From an uncultured Sulfitobacter sp. (GTDB lineage Bacteria > Pseudomonadota > Alphaproteobacteria > Rhodobacterales > Rhodobacteraceae), in assembly GCA_937138475.1 (NCBI GenBank), contig CAKZPD010000021.1, positions 1 to 64,000 on the forward strand: a stretch of 64,000 bases of DNA. Direction: 5' to 3'. The notes under the pieces are model-generated. The model was not told where the DNA came from. It searched no databases and saw only the letters and a list, made by a program, of their open reading frames with translations. A program made the translations under genes and the position numbers. Positions 10,735 to 19,772 of the stretch are shown piece after piece. The first letter of the stretch is position 1, and every line of letters starts with the position of its first letter.

Positions 10735-10806
10735 ATGATTATCTTTCCCTTTTGGACCCGTTTGGTTCAAGTGCTTGTCTCATAGGTACGCGGCAGAGCG
10801 CGAATT

Positions 10807-12168
10807 TCAAGCGCTTCGAACAGGAGTTTTCATCGTAACGATTTCTTCGGACATGGTCGGATGCACCGCCACCGTGCGGTCAAAGTCCTCTTTGGTGGCG
10901 CCCATCTTGACCGCAATACCCGCCAGCTGGATCATTTCCCCCGCGTTGGGCGCCACGATATGGCACCCCAGAACCCGCCGTGTGTTGGCGCAAACCACCA
11001 GCTTCATCAGCACCTGATCCGTGCGGCCGGCAAAGGCGGTCTGCATCGGCTTGAAGGTGGTCGCATATACCTCGATCGGCCCCTTTTCGCGGGCGGCCTC
11101 TTCGCTCAGGCCGACCGTGCCCATTTCCGGCTGTGTAAAGACCGCCGAAGGGATCAAATCGTGATCTACAGGCACCCGATTGCCCTTGAACACCGTTTCA
11201 ACAAAGGCCATCGCCTCGCGGATGGCCACGGGGGTCAAATTGACCCGATCCGTCACATCCCCGATTGCGAAGATCGACGGCACGCCGGTCTGGCTGTATT
11301 CATCCACCTGGATGGCGCCGCCCTTGGCCAGCGAAACGCCCAGATCACCCAGCCCCAGATCGTCCGAATTTGGCACACGGCCCGTGGCAAACAGCACCTG
11401 TTCGAACTGGGCCTGCCCCCCGCAGGTGGATACCACGTCAATCGCGCCGCGCTGCCCGGTCATCTGATCAATATTGGTCCCAAGCTGCAAATCAATGCCC
11501 TTGGCCCGCATCTCTTTTGCGATCAGCGCGCGCGCCTCGTTGTCAAAACCGCGCAGAATTTGATCCCCGCGGTAATATTGCGTGACCTTAACCCCCAAGC
11601 CATTCAAAATGCAGGCAAATTCACATGCAATATACCCGCCACCAATGATCAAGATCGACTTGGGCAAAGCCGCGAGGTGAAAGATATCATCCGACACGAT
11701 ACCCAGGTCGGCATTGGCAATATCCGGGCGCACCGGCCGCCCGCCCGTGGCAACCAAGATATGCTTGGCCCGCAGGGTTTGCCCGGTCGAAAGCTGCACA
11801 GTATGGGCATCCACCAGACGTGCCCGCGCATCAAAGGTCGTGACCCCCGACCCGGCCAAAAGATTGCGATAGACCCCTTCAAGGCGATCCAGTTCGGCGT
11901 GCAGGCGGGTTTTGAAGCGTGACCAGTCAAACGGGCCGTGCTGCAAATCCCAGCCATAGGCGGCGGCGTCTTCGACCGCATCGCTGTATTCAGAGGCAAA
12001 AACCATCAACTTCTTGGGCACACAGCCACGAATGACACATGTGCCGCCATAGCGATCTTCTTCGGCCAACCCGACCTTTACATTCGGCTCTTGCGCCGCA
12101 ACGCGCGCCGCGCGCACCCCGCCCGAGCCACCGCCAATCACGAAAAGATCAAAGTCGAAACCGCTCAT
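10807..12168 (-). CDS. gor: Glutathione-disulfide reductase
   Basis: A 453-residue FAD flavoenzyme reducing oxidised glutathione with NADPH in the cytosol. It shows the FAD motif FVIGGGSGGVRAARVAA at the N terminus, the redox-active pair GGTCVIRGCVPKKLM, the second Rossmann motif IIGGGYIACEFACILNGLG, and the C-terminal HPTMSEE carrying the catalytic His. It follows rpiA by 87 bases on the same strand, and hflK comes after. Glutathione-linked neighbours include a GST at 13235 and gloA at 49243. Confidence 0.96.
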   Translation of the reverse strand: MSGFDFDLFVIGGGSGGVRAARVAAQEPNVKVGLAEEDRYGGTCVIRGCVPKKLMVFASEYSDAVEDAAAYGWDLQHGPFDWSRFKTRLHAELDRLEGVYRNLLAGSGVTTFDARARLVDAHTVQLSTGQTLRAKHILVATGGRPVRPDIANADLGIVSDDIFHLAALPKSILIIGGGYIACEFACILNGLGVKVTQYYRGDQILRGFDNEARALIAKEMRAKGIDLQLGTNIDQMTGQRGAIDVVSTCGGQAQFEQVLFATGRVPNSDDLGLGDLGVSLAKGGAIQVDEYSQTGVPSIFAIGDVTDRVNLTPVAIREAMAFVETVFKGNRVPVDHDLIPSAVFTQPEMGTVGLSEEAAREKGPIEVYATTFKPMQTAFAGRTDQVLMKLVVCANTRRVLGCHIVAPNAGEMIQLAGIAVKMGATKEDFDRTVAVHPTMSEEIVTMKTPVRSA

Positions 12169-12255
12169 TGGTTGCCCTCATGCCTTGAAAGTTCACCGGG
12201 TTTATAGACACAGCACAGACAGAATGACCAGCGCCCGGTCGCTGCGGAATTTTTC

Positions 12256-13047
12256 TTAGTCTTCAGCCATATCGGTAAAGACATTCGTCTTTTCAGCCAA
12301 ATCAATTCGGTTGCCGCTGGTCTCTCCGGTTTTGGCATCGCGCACATCGACGCGCCCATCGCCATAGCCAATGATCACCTTGTCGCAAATGTCCAAAAAC
12401 AGCCCGTTATCCACCACGCCCGGCAATTGGTTCAACGCCAATGACAATTGATAGGCATTGCCGATACGCCCCAGGTTCAGGTCCAGAATATGATTGCCTT
12501 CGTCGGTGACAAACAGCCCGCTGTCCGCCTGTCTGAACGCGGTGCCGCGCCCCAGGACATCCATCGAAATAAGGGTCTCTTCCACCAGTTTTTGCGTGGT
12601 TTTCATGCCAAATGGAATGACCTCTACCGGCAAATGAAAGGCGCCAAGGGTTTGCACCTCTTTGCTGATATCGGCGATGACAATCATCTGATCGCTGGCC
12701 ATGGCAACGATTTTTTCCTGCAAATGCGCCCCGCCGCCGCCCTTGATCAGATTGAATTCCGGATCGAATTCGTCCGTGCCATCAATGGTCAGATCCAGCC
12801 ACCCCACCTGGTCAAGCGTCGTGACCTCAATGCCTACGTCCTGCGCCAATTGCGCCGTCCGGCTCGAGGTTGGCACCGCCTGAATTTTCAATCCATGATC
12901 TTGCACCATTTCCCCAAGACACCGCACCAGCCAGGCCGCCGTCGATCCGGTCCCAAGCCCGACGCGCATGCCCGATTGCACGAAACCTGCGGCGGTTTTG
13001 GCCGCAACGAATTTAGCCGTATCAATTGGCGAAAGCTCTGGTGTCAT
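12256..13047 (-). CDS. rpiA: Ribose-5-phosphate isomerase A
   Basis: A 263-residue enzyme interconverting ribose 5-phosphate and ribulose 5-phosphate in the pentose phosphate pathway. The motifs GLGTGSTAAWLV, DGTDEFDPEFNLIKGGGGAH and an acidic helix with the catalytic carboxylates are all present. An ATG at 13062 would place the perfect ribosome site AGGAGG inside the gene, so 13047 is the start. It is divergent from the GST gene and probably co-transcribed with gor. Confidence 0.96.
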   Translation of the reverse strand: MTPELSPIDTAKFVAAKTAAGFVQSGMRVGLGTGSTAAWLVRCLGEMVQDHGLKIQAVPTSSRTAQLAQDVGIEVTTLDQVGWLDLTIDGTDEFDPEFNLIKGGGGAHLQEKIVAMASDQMIVIADISKEVQTLGAFHLPVEVIPFGMKTTQKLVEETLISMDVLGRGTAFRQADSGLFVTDEGNHILDLNLGRIGNAYQLSLALNQLPGVVDNGLFLDICDKVIIGYGDGRVDVRDAKTGETSGNRIDLAEKTNVFTDMAED

Positions 13048-13052
13048 CTTGA

Positions 13053-13058
13053 CCTCCT
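13053..13058 (-). promoter_or_regulatory. Ribosome binding site deciding the rpiA start
   Basis: A perfect AGGAGG on the minus strand, five bases before the ATG at 13047. It argues against the upstream in-frame ATG at 13062. Confidence 0.8.
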
Positions 13059-13234
13059 GCATGGGTTTGTGCGCCTTATAGAAAGCCCCGCCTCAAAGCG
13101 CGAGGGGCCAAGACCAAGTTTCTGTGTCAATGCCCGGCAAAAGCCCGACAAAAGCCACACATCCGCGGCCAAAAGCAAAAGAAACGGTCGTTTTTGGCAG
13201 AAGGCGCGCCCGGAAAATCAACTAAATGACGCGC

Positions 13235-13927
13235 ATGAGCCAAACTTACCGCCTTCACTATGCCCCCGACAATGCTTCGATGATCATTCGTCTGATGCTC
13301 GAGGAACTGCGCCTTGAATATACCGCCGTGCTGGTGGACCGCACGCAGCAGGCGCAGCGGGCGCCGGCCTATCTGGCGCTGAACCCGCATGGGTTGATCC
13401 CGGTGCTGGAAACCCCCGATGGGCCGCTGTTTGAAACCGGCGCGATCCTGCTGTGGCTGGCCGACCGCCACCCCGACCGGGCGCTGGCCCCTTTGCCCGG
13501 CGATGCCGACCGCGGCGAGATGCTCAAATGGCTGTTTTACCTGTCCAATACCCTGCACCCGGCGCTGCGGATGCTGTTCTATCCCGAAAAATATATCGAA
13601 ACGGCCACCGCCCCCGCACTGCGAAACGGGCTTGAAACCCGCCTAAGCGAAAGCCTGACCCAGTTGGATGCTTATTGGCAAAACGCCGCGCGCCCGCCGC
13701 TTGTGCTTGGGCTTTATCTTGCCCCGATGCTGCGCTGGTGTGCGCTTTATCCCAAAGATCGCGCCAAAGACTGGTTTGATCTGGCAGGTTATCCCGCGCT
13801 GTGGCAGATGTGCCGCAACCTAGAAGCCCGCGCCTGCGTGCAAAGTTTGCAATCCAGCGAAGGCCTTGGCCCCACGCCTTTTTCAGCGCCCCAGGCGCCC
13901 AATCCTCCGGAAGGATCCCCCACCTGA
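13235..13927 (+). CDS. Glutathione S-transferase family protein
   Basis: A 230-residue cytosolic GST. The thioredoxin-like N domain shows the glutathione contacts NPHGLIPVLETPDG and ETGAILLWLAD (cis-Pro and Glu-Thr), followed by an all-helical C domain. The substrate is not predictable. The start is the ATG at 13235 (MSQTYRLHYAP); one at 13226 adds three residues. Its TGA overlaps the ATG of sdaA (TGATG), implying coupled translation of two functionally unrelated genes. Confidence 0.9.
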   Translation: MSQTYRLHYAPDNASMIIRLMLEELRLEYTAVLVDRTQQAQRAPAYLALNPHGLIPVLETPDGPLFETGAILLWLADRHPDRALAPLPGDADRGEMLKWLFYLSNTLHPALRMLFYPEKYIETATAPALRNGLETRLSESLTQLDAYWQNAARPPLVLGLYLAPMLRWCALYPKDRAKDWFDLAGYPALWQMCRNLEARACVQSLQSSEGLGPTPFSAPQAPNPPEGSPT

Positions 13928-15300
13928 TGTTTCTGTCTGTCTTCGAAATGTTCAAAGTCGGCATCGGCCCCTCGTCCTCGCACACCATGGGGCCGATGGT
14001 TGCCGCCGCCCGGTTCCTGGACCTGATGCGCGCATCCCCCTTCCAATTCGCCGGCGTCCGCGCATCATTGCATGGATCGCTGGCCTTCACCGGCATAGGT
14101 CACGCAACAGACCGGGCCACCATCCTGGGCTTGGCCGGCTTTCTGCCTGACAGCTATGACCACACCAAAGCCGAGGCCACGCTTGCCGCGATCAACACCG
14201 ACCGCACCCTCACACCCACGGGGCTGCCAAGGCTGGCCTTCGATCCAAAGACAGATATGATCTTTGACTATGAGATGGCCCTGCCCGGCCATGCCAACGG
14301 CATGCGCCTGATGGCCACCGACGCCCAGGGCGATATCGTGCTCAGCGAAACATATTACTCGATCGGCGGCGGCTTTGTCATGACCCAGGCCGAACTGGAC
14401 GCTGGCAAAGCCACAGACGAGGGCGCGCCCATCCCCTTCCCCTTCAAAACGGCGGCGGAAATGCTCGACATGGCGACCCAATCGGGCAAATCCATCGCCC
14501 AGATGAAACGCGCCAACGAAATCGCCCGCGGCGGCCCTGAAAATTTTCGAAAAGGCACCCAGCGCCTGTGGCAGGTGATGAACGATTGCATCAATCGCGG
14601 GCTCAGCACCGAGGGGATCCTGCCAGGGGGGCTGTCGGTGCGCCGCCGGGCAAAATCCATCCATGACGCCTTGCTGGCTGAACGCGGCATGAACCTCAAC
14701 GCGCCGCATACCATCAACGACTGGATGAGCGTCTACGCCATGGCCGTCAACGAAGAAAATGCCGCCGGCGGCCAAGTCGTCACCGCCCCAACCAATGGTG
14801 CGGCAGGTGTGCTGCCCGCAACCCTGCGCTATTATCTTGACCATGTTCCGGGCGCCTCTGAAACCCACATCGAGGATTTCTTCCTCACCGCCGCTGCCAT
14901 TGGCGGTCTGGTGAAATTCAATGCCTCCATTTCAGGCGCCGAGGCCGGCTGCCAGGCCGAGGTAGGCTCCGCTGCGGCAATGGCCGCCGCTGGTCTGTGC
15001 GCCGTGATGGGTGGCAGCCCCGAACAAGTGGAAAACGCGGCGGAAATCGCCCTTGAGCATCACCTCGGCATGACCTGTGATCCGGTCAAAGGCCTGGTCC
15101 AAGTGCCCTGCATCGAACGCAACGGGCTCGGCGCCATAAAAGCCGTCTCCGCAGCCTCGCTCGCGCTGCGCGGCGACGGCACCCACCTTGTGCCGCTTGA
15201 TGCCTGCATCGAAACCATGCGCCAAACCGGGGCCGACATGTCCGAAAAATACAAAGAAACCTCGCTCGGGGGCCTCGCCGTCAACGTGCCAAACTGCTGA
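13927..15300 (+). CDS. sdaA: L-serine ammonia-lyase (Fe-S dependent)
   Basis: A 457-residue single-chain L-serine dehydratase giving pyruvate and ammonia. The beta domain opens [20 protein letters not shown]; the alpha domain has the Cys residues expected to hold the oxygen-sensitive [4Fe-4S] cluster in [35 protein letters not shown] and VPCIERNG. The length matches one-subunit enzymes of proteobacteria. It is coupled to the GST gene by a one-base overlap. An inverted pair of dispersed repeats begins 16 bases after its stop and may act as its 3' end. Confidence 0.95.
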   Translation: MFLSVFEMFKVGIGPSSSHTMGPMVAAARFLDLMRASPFQFAGVRASLHGSLAFTGIGHATDRATILGLAGFLPDSYDHTKAEATLAAINTDRTLTPTGLPRLAFDPKTDMIFDYEMALPGHANGMRLMATDAQGDIVLSETYYSIGGGFVMTQAELDAGKATDEGAPIPFPFKTAAEMLDMATQSGKSIAQMKRANEIARGGPENFRKGTQRLWQVMNDCINRGLSTEGILPGGLSVRRRAKSIHDALLAERGMNLNAPHTINDWMSVYAMAVNEENAAGGQVVTAPTNGAAGVLPATLRYYLDHVPGASETHIEDFFLTAAAIGGLVKFNASISGAEAGCQAEVGSAAAMAAAGLCAVMGGSPEQVENAAEIALEHHLGMTCDPVKGLVQVPCIERNGLGAIKAVSAASLALRGDGTHLVPLDACIETMRQTGADMSEKYKETSLGGLAVNVPNC

Positions 15301-15316
15301 AACGCTGCACTACAAA

Positions 15317-15353
15317 TTTCTTTTGTTCTTAAATATCCCCGCCGGAGGCTTCC
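15317..15353 (-). repeat. Dispersed extragenic repeat, left arm of an inverted pair
   Basis: One copy of a roughly 37-base unit that recurs at 15432, 25391 and 52312. On this strand it begins GGAAGCCTCCGGCGGGGATA and ends in AAGAACAAAAGAAA. It has one extra base relative to its partner at 15432-15467, and together they form arms of an inverted repeat around a 78-base centre. Confidence 0.9.
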
Positions 15354-15431
15354 CGGCGGACCCAGCATTCCGGGCCTGTGTTCAGGCGCAGCAAGGTGGC
15401 AAAAAAACCCTGCCACGTGCCGCAGATTACA

Positions 15432-15467
15432 GGAGCCTCCGGCGGGGATATTTAAGAACAAAAGAAA
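15432..15467 (+). repeat. Dispersed extragenic repeat, right arm of an inverted pair
   Basis: Plus-strand copy: GGAGCCTCCGGCGGGGATAT followed by TTAAGAACAAAAGAAA. Identical in its core to the copies at 25391 and 52312. Confidence 0.9.
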
Positions 15468-15544
15468 GCCCATGCCGTGCAAGAAGGCTTGGCGGCGCTT
15501 CAAACGATCTTGCGTTGGGGCGGCGCTGCGCCTAAGCTGGCCGG

Positions 15545-16474
15545 ATGGACAGCGACAGACCGCTTTTGGGCATCGCCTTGATGTTGGGATTTTGCGTTTT
15601 GGCTCCTGTTGGGGATGCCATCGCCAAAGTTTTGGGACAGTCGGTGCCGTTAGCGCAGCTGGTCTTTATTCGGTTCCTAGTGCAGGCCGTGGTACTGACC
15701 CCTTTGGTATTTTTTACTGGGCGTTTATGGCGCACGCGCGGCTGGGTGCTGGGTCTGGTTGTTCTGCGCACCTTTTTGCATATTCTTGGCATTGGGGCGA
15801 TGTTCACCGCCCTCAAATTCTTGCCCCTTGCCGATGCTGTGGCGATTGCCTTTGTGATGCCTTTCATCATGTTGCTTTTGGGGAAACTGGTCCTCAAGGA
15901 GGATGTGGGATCGCGGCGGGTTTGGGCGTGTCTGGTCGGGTTTTGCGGAACCCTGATGGTTGTTCAGCCCAGCTTTCAAGAGGTCGGCTGGCCCGCCCTT
16001 TTGCCAATATTCGTTGCGGTAAATTTTGCGTTTTTTATGCTGATCACCCGGCAGATTTCCCGGAACACTGACCCGGTCGGGCTTCAGGCGGTGTCGGCCT
16101 TTATCGCCATGGCGGTGATGGTGCCTGTGATGCTGTTTTTTCAGGCATTTGAGGTCACCGCCCCGGTCATGATTGCCGTATCATCGCTTGATATGGCCTT
16201 GTTGGTATCAATCGGCCTGTGCGGCACTGCTGCGCATTTGCTGATGACGTGGTCCCTTAGGTTTGCGCCATCGGCCACCTTGGCGCCCATGCAATACCTA
16301 GAAATTCCGGTGGCCACCTTGCTTGGCTTTTTGGTGTTTTCCGATTGGCCAGACCCGCTGGCCAGCGCCGGCATTGCGGTGACGATTGGCGCCGGGATTT
16401 ATGTTATTCTGCGCGAGCGGACCATCGCAGCGCCGGTGGCATCTGCGCCAGTGCCTGCGCCACCGGCTGAATGA
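15545..16474 (+). CDS. EamA/DMT-superfamily transporter
   Basis: A 309-residue inner-membrane protein with about ten hydrophobic segments in two repeated EamA halves. The first half opens LLGIALMLGFCVLAPVGDAI; the second starts near residue 150. Relatives export amino acids, nucleosides or metabolites, and the substrate here is unknown. The tail is a short Ala/Pro stretch (ASAPVPAPPAE). Its last 71 bases overlap the 3' end of thiN on the other strand, an unusually long tail-to-tail overlap. Confidence 0.88.
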   Translation: MDSDRPLLGIALMLGFCVLAPVGDAIAKVLGQSVPLAQLVFIRFLVQAVVLTPLVFFTGRLWRTRGWVLGLVVLRTFLHILGIGAMFTALKFLPLADAVAIAFVMPFIMLLLGKLVLKEDVGSRRVWACLVGFCGTLMVVQPSFQEVGWPALLPIFVAVNFAFFMLITRQISRNTDPVGLQAVSAFIAMAVMVPVMLFFQAFEVTAPVMIAVSSLDMALLVSIGLCGTAAHLLMTWSLRFAPSATLAPMQYLEIPVATLLGFLVFSDWPDPLASAGIAVTIGAGIYVILRERTIAAPVASAPVPAPPAE

Positions 16475-17099
16475 ATGCGCGCGGCAAAAGGCACAGCATT
16501 TGCGGGGCCTCCATGCGCAATGTTATTTCGCCCAGCGCTGCGTTTGACGTTCCAATCCGTTGGACCGGGTCGAACGTCAGCCCGTCGATTGGCCAACGCA
16601 GCCCGGTGCTGGTCCCGGCCACCGGACCCATCGGGAACAACGACACACGGGTGCCGGGATCCAGGGGCAGCGTCAGCGCCTTTGGTGCCAGGAACGCCAG
16701 ATCCTCTTCGCCCAGGACAAGGCAAGCCCGGTCAGGGTGAACAAGCAGGCTGTGCAACACCGCCAGTTGGTGATCCATGCGCCCGCCGCTAAAGCCGATG
16801 GCAATGATCAGCGGGGCTGAGACGTGGCGCAATGCCTTGTCGAAATCGGTGGTGGTTTGTTCTTCCACCGGGTGGCACAGATGGCTGGGAATACCTGCAA
16901 GGATGTCGGGGGTGACCGAATCCATATCCCCGACAAGCGCGTCGATGGCCATGTCGTTTTGATGCGCCCAAAGCGCCCCGCCATCCACCGCCACGACCTT
17001 TGATGTCAGCGTCCGCGCAAGCGCCATATCCGCCTTTGAGACAGGCCCGCCGCCAATCAGAAGAACCGGGGCAGAGTGAGAGATAATCGGCGGTGTCAT
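16404..17099 (-). CDS. thiN: Thiamine pyrophosphokinase
   Basis: A 231-residue enzyme transferring pyrophosphate from ATP to thiamine. The N domain has PVLLIGGGPVSKADMALA, VVAVDGGALWAHQ, LVGDMDSVTPDI and EQTTTDFDKALRH, the ATP/Mg contacts of the family; GFSGGRMDHQLAVLHSLL follows, then the thiamine-binding beta domain. The start at 17099 (MTPPIISHS) is chosen over 17141 by family length. The C-terminal 23 codons overlap the DMT gene antiparallel. No thi-box riboswitch is visible upstream. Confidence 0.9.
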   Translation of the reverse strand: MTPPIISHSAPVLLIGGGPVSKADMALARTLTSKVVAVDGGALWAHQNDMAIDALVGDMDSVTPDILAGIPSHLCHPVEEQTTTDFDKALRHVSAPLIIAIGFSGGRMDHQLAVLHSLLVHPDRACLVLGEEDLAFLAPKALTLPLDPGTRVSLFPMGPVAGTSTGLRWPIDGLTFDPVQRIGTSNAALGEITLRMEAPQMLCLLPRAFIQPVAQALAQMPPALRWSARAE

Positions 17100-17213
17100 G
17101 GCCGCGTTTGTGGCCTGCGGACCGGACAGGTGCAAGGGCACAGATCACGGGCGCGGGCAAAAAGATGCGCGGGGCGCTGGCCGCTGTGTTATGGTCGCGA
17201 CACCCCTGTGACG

Positions 17214-17768
17214 ATGAACGAGTATATAGGTATGTCCCAAGATCCTCCCCCCGCGGATACCGAGGCGCATATGCTGCGCCTGCTGAATGAAACCGAAAAG
17301 CAGTTTCAAGATCCCGGCCACGCCCGTCAGCAGCAAGACATAAGCCAATTGCGCGCTGCCGCCAGCAGCCGCAGATCGCCGCCCCCATCGGGCGCCGAGG
17401 CCCCCTTCAAGGATGATTTGGCCAAGGCATCAAAGGCGGCGCCGTTGCTGCTGGGTCAGCATACCCTGCCCGAACCGCTGGATCGCGACCAGCGCGCGGC
17501 CCTGACGGGGTTTGTTCACGCGACGGGGGCAAGATCAACACCTGATCAGCTGTTGGCGGCGGCAACGTTCTTGGTTTTTACGGAAGGGCGCGGTTTTTTT
17601 GCGCGGCGTGAATTGATCAGCCTGCTGCGCGAGGTGCAAGGCAGCCGCTTTGCCAAAGAGGACAGCCTGCGCGCATTTGGGCAGCTGCTGCGGGCCGGCA
17701 AAATCGTTAACGCAGCGCACGCCGGCTTCACCGTTCCACAAGAATGGCAGGTTAAAACACCATCATAG
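17214..17768 (+). CDS. Hypothetical protein, 184 residues
   Basis: I do not recognise a family. The first 75 residues are hydrophilic, Pro/Ser/Gln-rich and probably disordered. The last 100 are predicted mostly helical, with FVHATGARSTPDQLLAAATF, FFARRELISLLREV and SLRAFGQLLRAGKIV, a pattern that could form a winged-helix or similar compact domain. No signal peptide or membrane segment is present. The start may be 17214 or 17232; neither has a good ribosome site. It is divergent from thiN and ends at a bidirectional terminator. Codon use is like its neighbours, so it is probably a real gene. Confidence 0.65.
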   Translation: MNEYIGMSQDPPPADTEAHMLRLLNETEKQFQDPGHARQQQDISQLRAAASSRRSPPPSGAEAPFKDDLAKASKAAPLLLGQHTLPEPLDRDQRAALTGFVHATGARSTPDQLLAAATFLVFTEGRGFFARRELISLLREVQGSRFAKEDSLRAFGQLLRAGKIVNAAHAGFTVPQEWQVKTPS

Positions 17769-17790
17769 TCATTCAGAAAAACGTTTTGAA

Positions 17791-17820
17791 AGGCGGCCCG
17801 CGACGGTGGGCCGCCTTATT
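17791..17820. terminator. Bidirectional rho-independent-type terminator
   Basis: A perfect 9-base stem AGGCGGCCC/GGGCCGCCT (17791-17799 and 17808-17816) with an 8-base loop, followed by TATT on the plus strand and preceded by a TTTTGAA stretch. It sits between two convergent genes and its right arm touches the DUF2842 stop codon. Confidence 0.8.
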
Positions 17821-18055
17821 GGTTCGGGCCGTCTGGATCTGCTTGCCCGATGCCCCGGAAAATAAACCGGAACGGCAGCGCCCAAACCACGCCCAACCCC
17901 ACATAAATCGCCAGTTCCGCCCAAAGCGACGGGCGCTCTAGCAGGGCGACGGCGCTGATTGCGGCGATGATGTAAACAGGCAGCCCAATCAACAAAATCG
18001 CCAACGACCACCGGCGGCGCGCCTTGTAGGATAAAGGGGGTTTGCCGGTTGCCAT
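17816..18055 (-). CDS. DUF2842 membrane protein
   Basis: A 79-residue protein with two hydrophobic segments (WSLAILLIGLPVYIIAAIS and LAIYVGLGVVWALPFRFIF) separated by a short loop, and a soluble tail ending in DPDGPNQ. This matches DUF2842, an alphaproteobacterial family of unknown role. The ATG at 18055 lies four bases after the purA stop, so it is probably transcribed and translated behind purA. Confidence 0.85.
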   Translation of the reverse strand: MATGKPPLSYKARRRWSLAILLIGLPVYIIAAISAVALLERPSLWAELAIYVGLGVVWALPFRFIFRGIGQADPDGPNQ

Positions 18056-18059
18056 ATGC

Positions 18060-19352
18060 TTAATCCTCGAACGGGTCTGTGACCAAGATGGTGTCTTCGC
18101 GCTCGGGCGAGGTCGAGAGCAGCGCAACCGGGCATTCGATCAATTCCTCGACCCGGCGCACATATTTGATGGCATTGGCGGGCAGATCGGCCCAGCTGCG
18201 CGCGCCTTCGGTCGATTCGTGCCAGCCGGGCATTTCCTCGTAGATGGGCGTGCAGCGGGCCTGATGATCGGCGGCGGTGGGCAGGTAATCAAGGCGCTGG
18301 CCATCCATTTCATAACCCACGCAGATCTTGAGCGTGTCGAACCCATCGAGCACGTCCAGCTTGGTGAAGGCAATGCCATTGACGCCCGAGGTGGCGCAGG
18401 TCTGGCGCACCAGAACCGCATCGAACCACCCACAGCGCCGCTTGCGGCCCGTGACGGTGCCAAATTCATGGCCCCGTTCGCCCAGGCGCTGACCATCGGC
18501 GTCGTTCAGTTCGGCCGGGAATGGGCCTTCGCCGACGCGGGTGGTATAGGCCTTGACGATGCCCAGCACAAAATCAATGGACCCCGGCCCGATGCCGGTG
18601 CCGGTCGCGGCCTGTCCGGCGATTACATTCGACGAGGTCACGAAGGGATAGGTGCCAAAATCAATATCAAGCAAGGCCCCCTGCGCGCCTTCAAAAAGGA
18701 TGCGCTTGCCGGCCTTGCGCTTGTCGTTCAGCACCTTCCAGACCGGGGCGGCATATTCCAGGACCGCGGGCGCGATGGCCCGCAACTGTGCCAGAAGCGC
18801 GTCGCGGTCCACGGGTTCAAGGCCCAGCCCCCGGCGCAGCGCGTCGTGATGCACCAGCGCCCGGTCCACGCGCAGCTCAAGCGTTGCGTCATCCGCCAGA
18901 TCCGCCACCCGCACCGACCGGCGGCCTACTTTGTCCTCATAGGCCGGGCCGATGCCGCGCCCGGTGGTGCCAATCTTGGCCACGGCGGTCTGTTCTTCGC
19001 GGGCCCGGTCCAATTCGCCATGAATCGGCAGGATAAGCGGGGTGTTCTCCGCGATCATCAGCGTTTCGGGGGTAATTTCGACCCCCTGCCCCCGCAGGAT
19101 GTCGATTTCCTTGACCAGATGCCACGGATCGAGAACCACGCCATTGCCGATCACCGACAATTTGCCACCGCGCACGATGCCGCTGGGCAGCAGGCTAAGC
19201 TTATAGACCTTTTGGTCGATCACCAGCGTGTGGCCGGCGTTGTGCCCGCCCTGAAAGCGCGCGATCACATCCGCCCGTTCGGACAGCCAATCGACAATCT
19301 TGCCTTTTCCTTCATCGCCCCATTGGGCGCCGACAACAACGACGTTGGCCAT
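18060..19352 (-). CDS. purA: Adenylosuccinate synthase
   Basis: A 430-residue GTP-dependent enzyme joining aspartate to IMP on the way to AMP. The opening [20 protein letters not shown] carries the P-loop-like GDEGKGK with the catalytic Asp; [40 protein letters not shown] and [13 protein letters not shown] follow. Complete and of standard length. DUF2842 is directly downstream; the nitrile hydratase genes lie 108 bases upstream on the same strand. Confidence 0.97.
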   Translation of the reverse strand: MANVVVVGAQWGDEGKGKIVDWLSERADVIARFQGGHNAGHTLVIDQKVYKLSLLPSGIVRGGKLSVIGNGVVLDPWHLVKEIDILRGQGVEITPETLMIAENTPLILPIHGELDRAREEQTAVAKIGTTGRGIGPAYEDKVGRRSVRVADLADDATLELRVDRALVHHDALRRGLGLEPVDRDALLAQLRAIAPAVLEYAAPVWKVLNDKRKAGKRILFEGAQGALLDIDFGTYPFVTSSNVIAGQAATGTGIGPGSIDFVLGIVKAYTTRVGEGPFPAELNDADGQRLGERGHEFGTVTGRKRRCGWFDAVLVRQTCATSGVNGIAFTKLDVLDGFDTLKICVGYEMDGQRLDYLPTAADHQARCTPIYEEMPGWHESTEGARSWADLPANAIKYVRRVEELIECPVALLSTSPEREDTILVTDPFED

Positions 19353-19460
19353 GGATGATCCTTTTGCTTTTCGTCAAACCAGCGCCCATATAGCGGCAGG
19401 GCGCAGGCAGTGAAACCGAAAAAGCGGCGGATGCGGCCCAAAGGGCCACAAATCACTGCG

Positions 19461-19772
19461 TCAAAGATGCACAGGCTGACCGTGCGGCGTGGTCAAATAG
19501 GCGCGTTCCCACGCGTGCTGCATTTGCAGGGCCTCGGCCCGGCCGGCCATGCCGCTTTGCGCCAGAAGATGCTCAAGCGTTTCGAGCCAGGCGTTGAAAT
19601 AATCATCGCCCCCGTCCAGATCTTTGGTCAGGCCGTGCCGTTGAAGCGTTACACCAAATTGCGTGGCCCAAGAGGGCCAGTCAAAATGGCCCGCCTCATT
19701 CAGATGCACGGTCAGCGCAAAGACCTGCGCATGCCAAGGTTCCAGAAACGTTGGGGTCGGCGGCTGGGTCAT
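19461..19772 (-). CDS. Nitrile hydratase accessory protein (activator)
   Basis: A 103-residue protein of the nitrile hydratase accessory family, which is related to the N-terminal part of the beta subunit and is thought to deliver cobalt or assist assembly. The family feature FEPWHAQVFALTVHLNEAGHF-like region is seen here as FLEPWHAQVFALTVHLNEAG, followed by FDWPSWATQFG and LETLEHLLAQSG. The ATG overlaps the nthB stop by four bases (ATGA). It is the last of three coupled genes. Confidence 0.85.
   Translation of the reverse strand: MTQPPTPTFLEPWHAQVFALTVHLNEAGHFDWPSWATQFGVTLQRHGLTKDLDGGDDYFNAWLETLEHLLAQSGMAGRAEALQMQHAWERAYLTTPHGQPVHL

Larger units (their letters stand above)
15317..15467. repeat. 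Inverted-repeat element between sdaA and the DMT gene
   Basis: The two arms (15317-15353 and 15432-15467) match over about 36 bases with a single-base indel. The centre holds smaller hairpins, including GTGGCA/TGCCAC around an A-run at about 15396-15417. As RNA it would fold into a very stable long hairpin. There is no open reading frame of note inside. It resembles a miniature non-coding element or a fused pair of extragenic palindromes and occupies most of the 244-base gap. Confidence 0.8.

Noticed and set aside
15301..15544. Insertion sequence or transposase remnant
   Set aside because: The inverted repeat carries no reading frame of a transposase, and no target duplication is evident around the arms.
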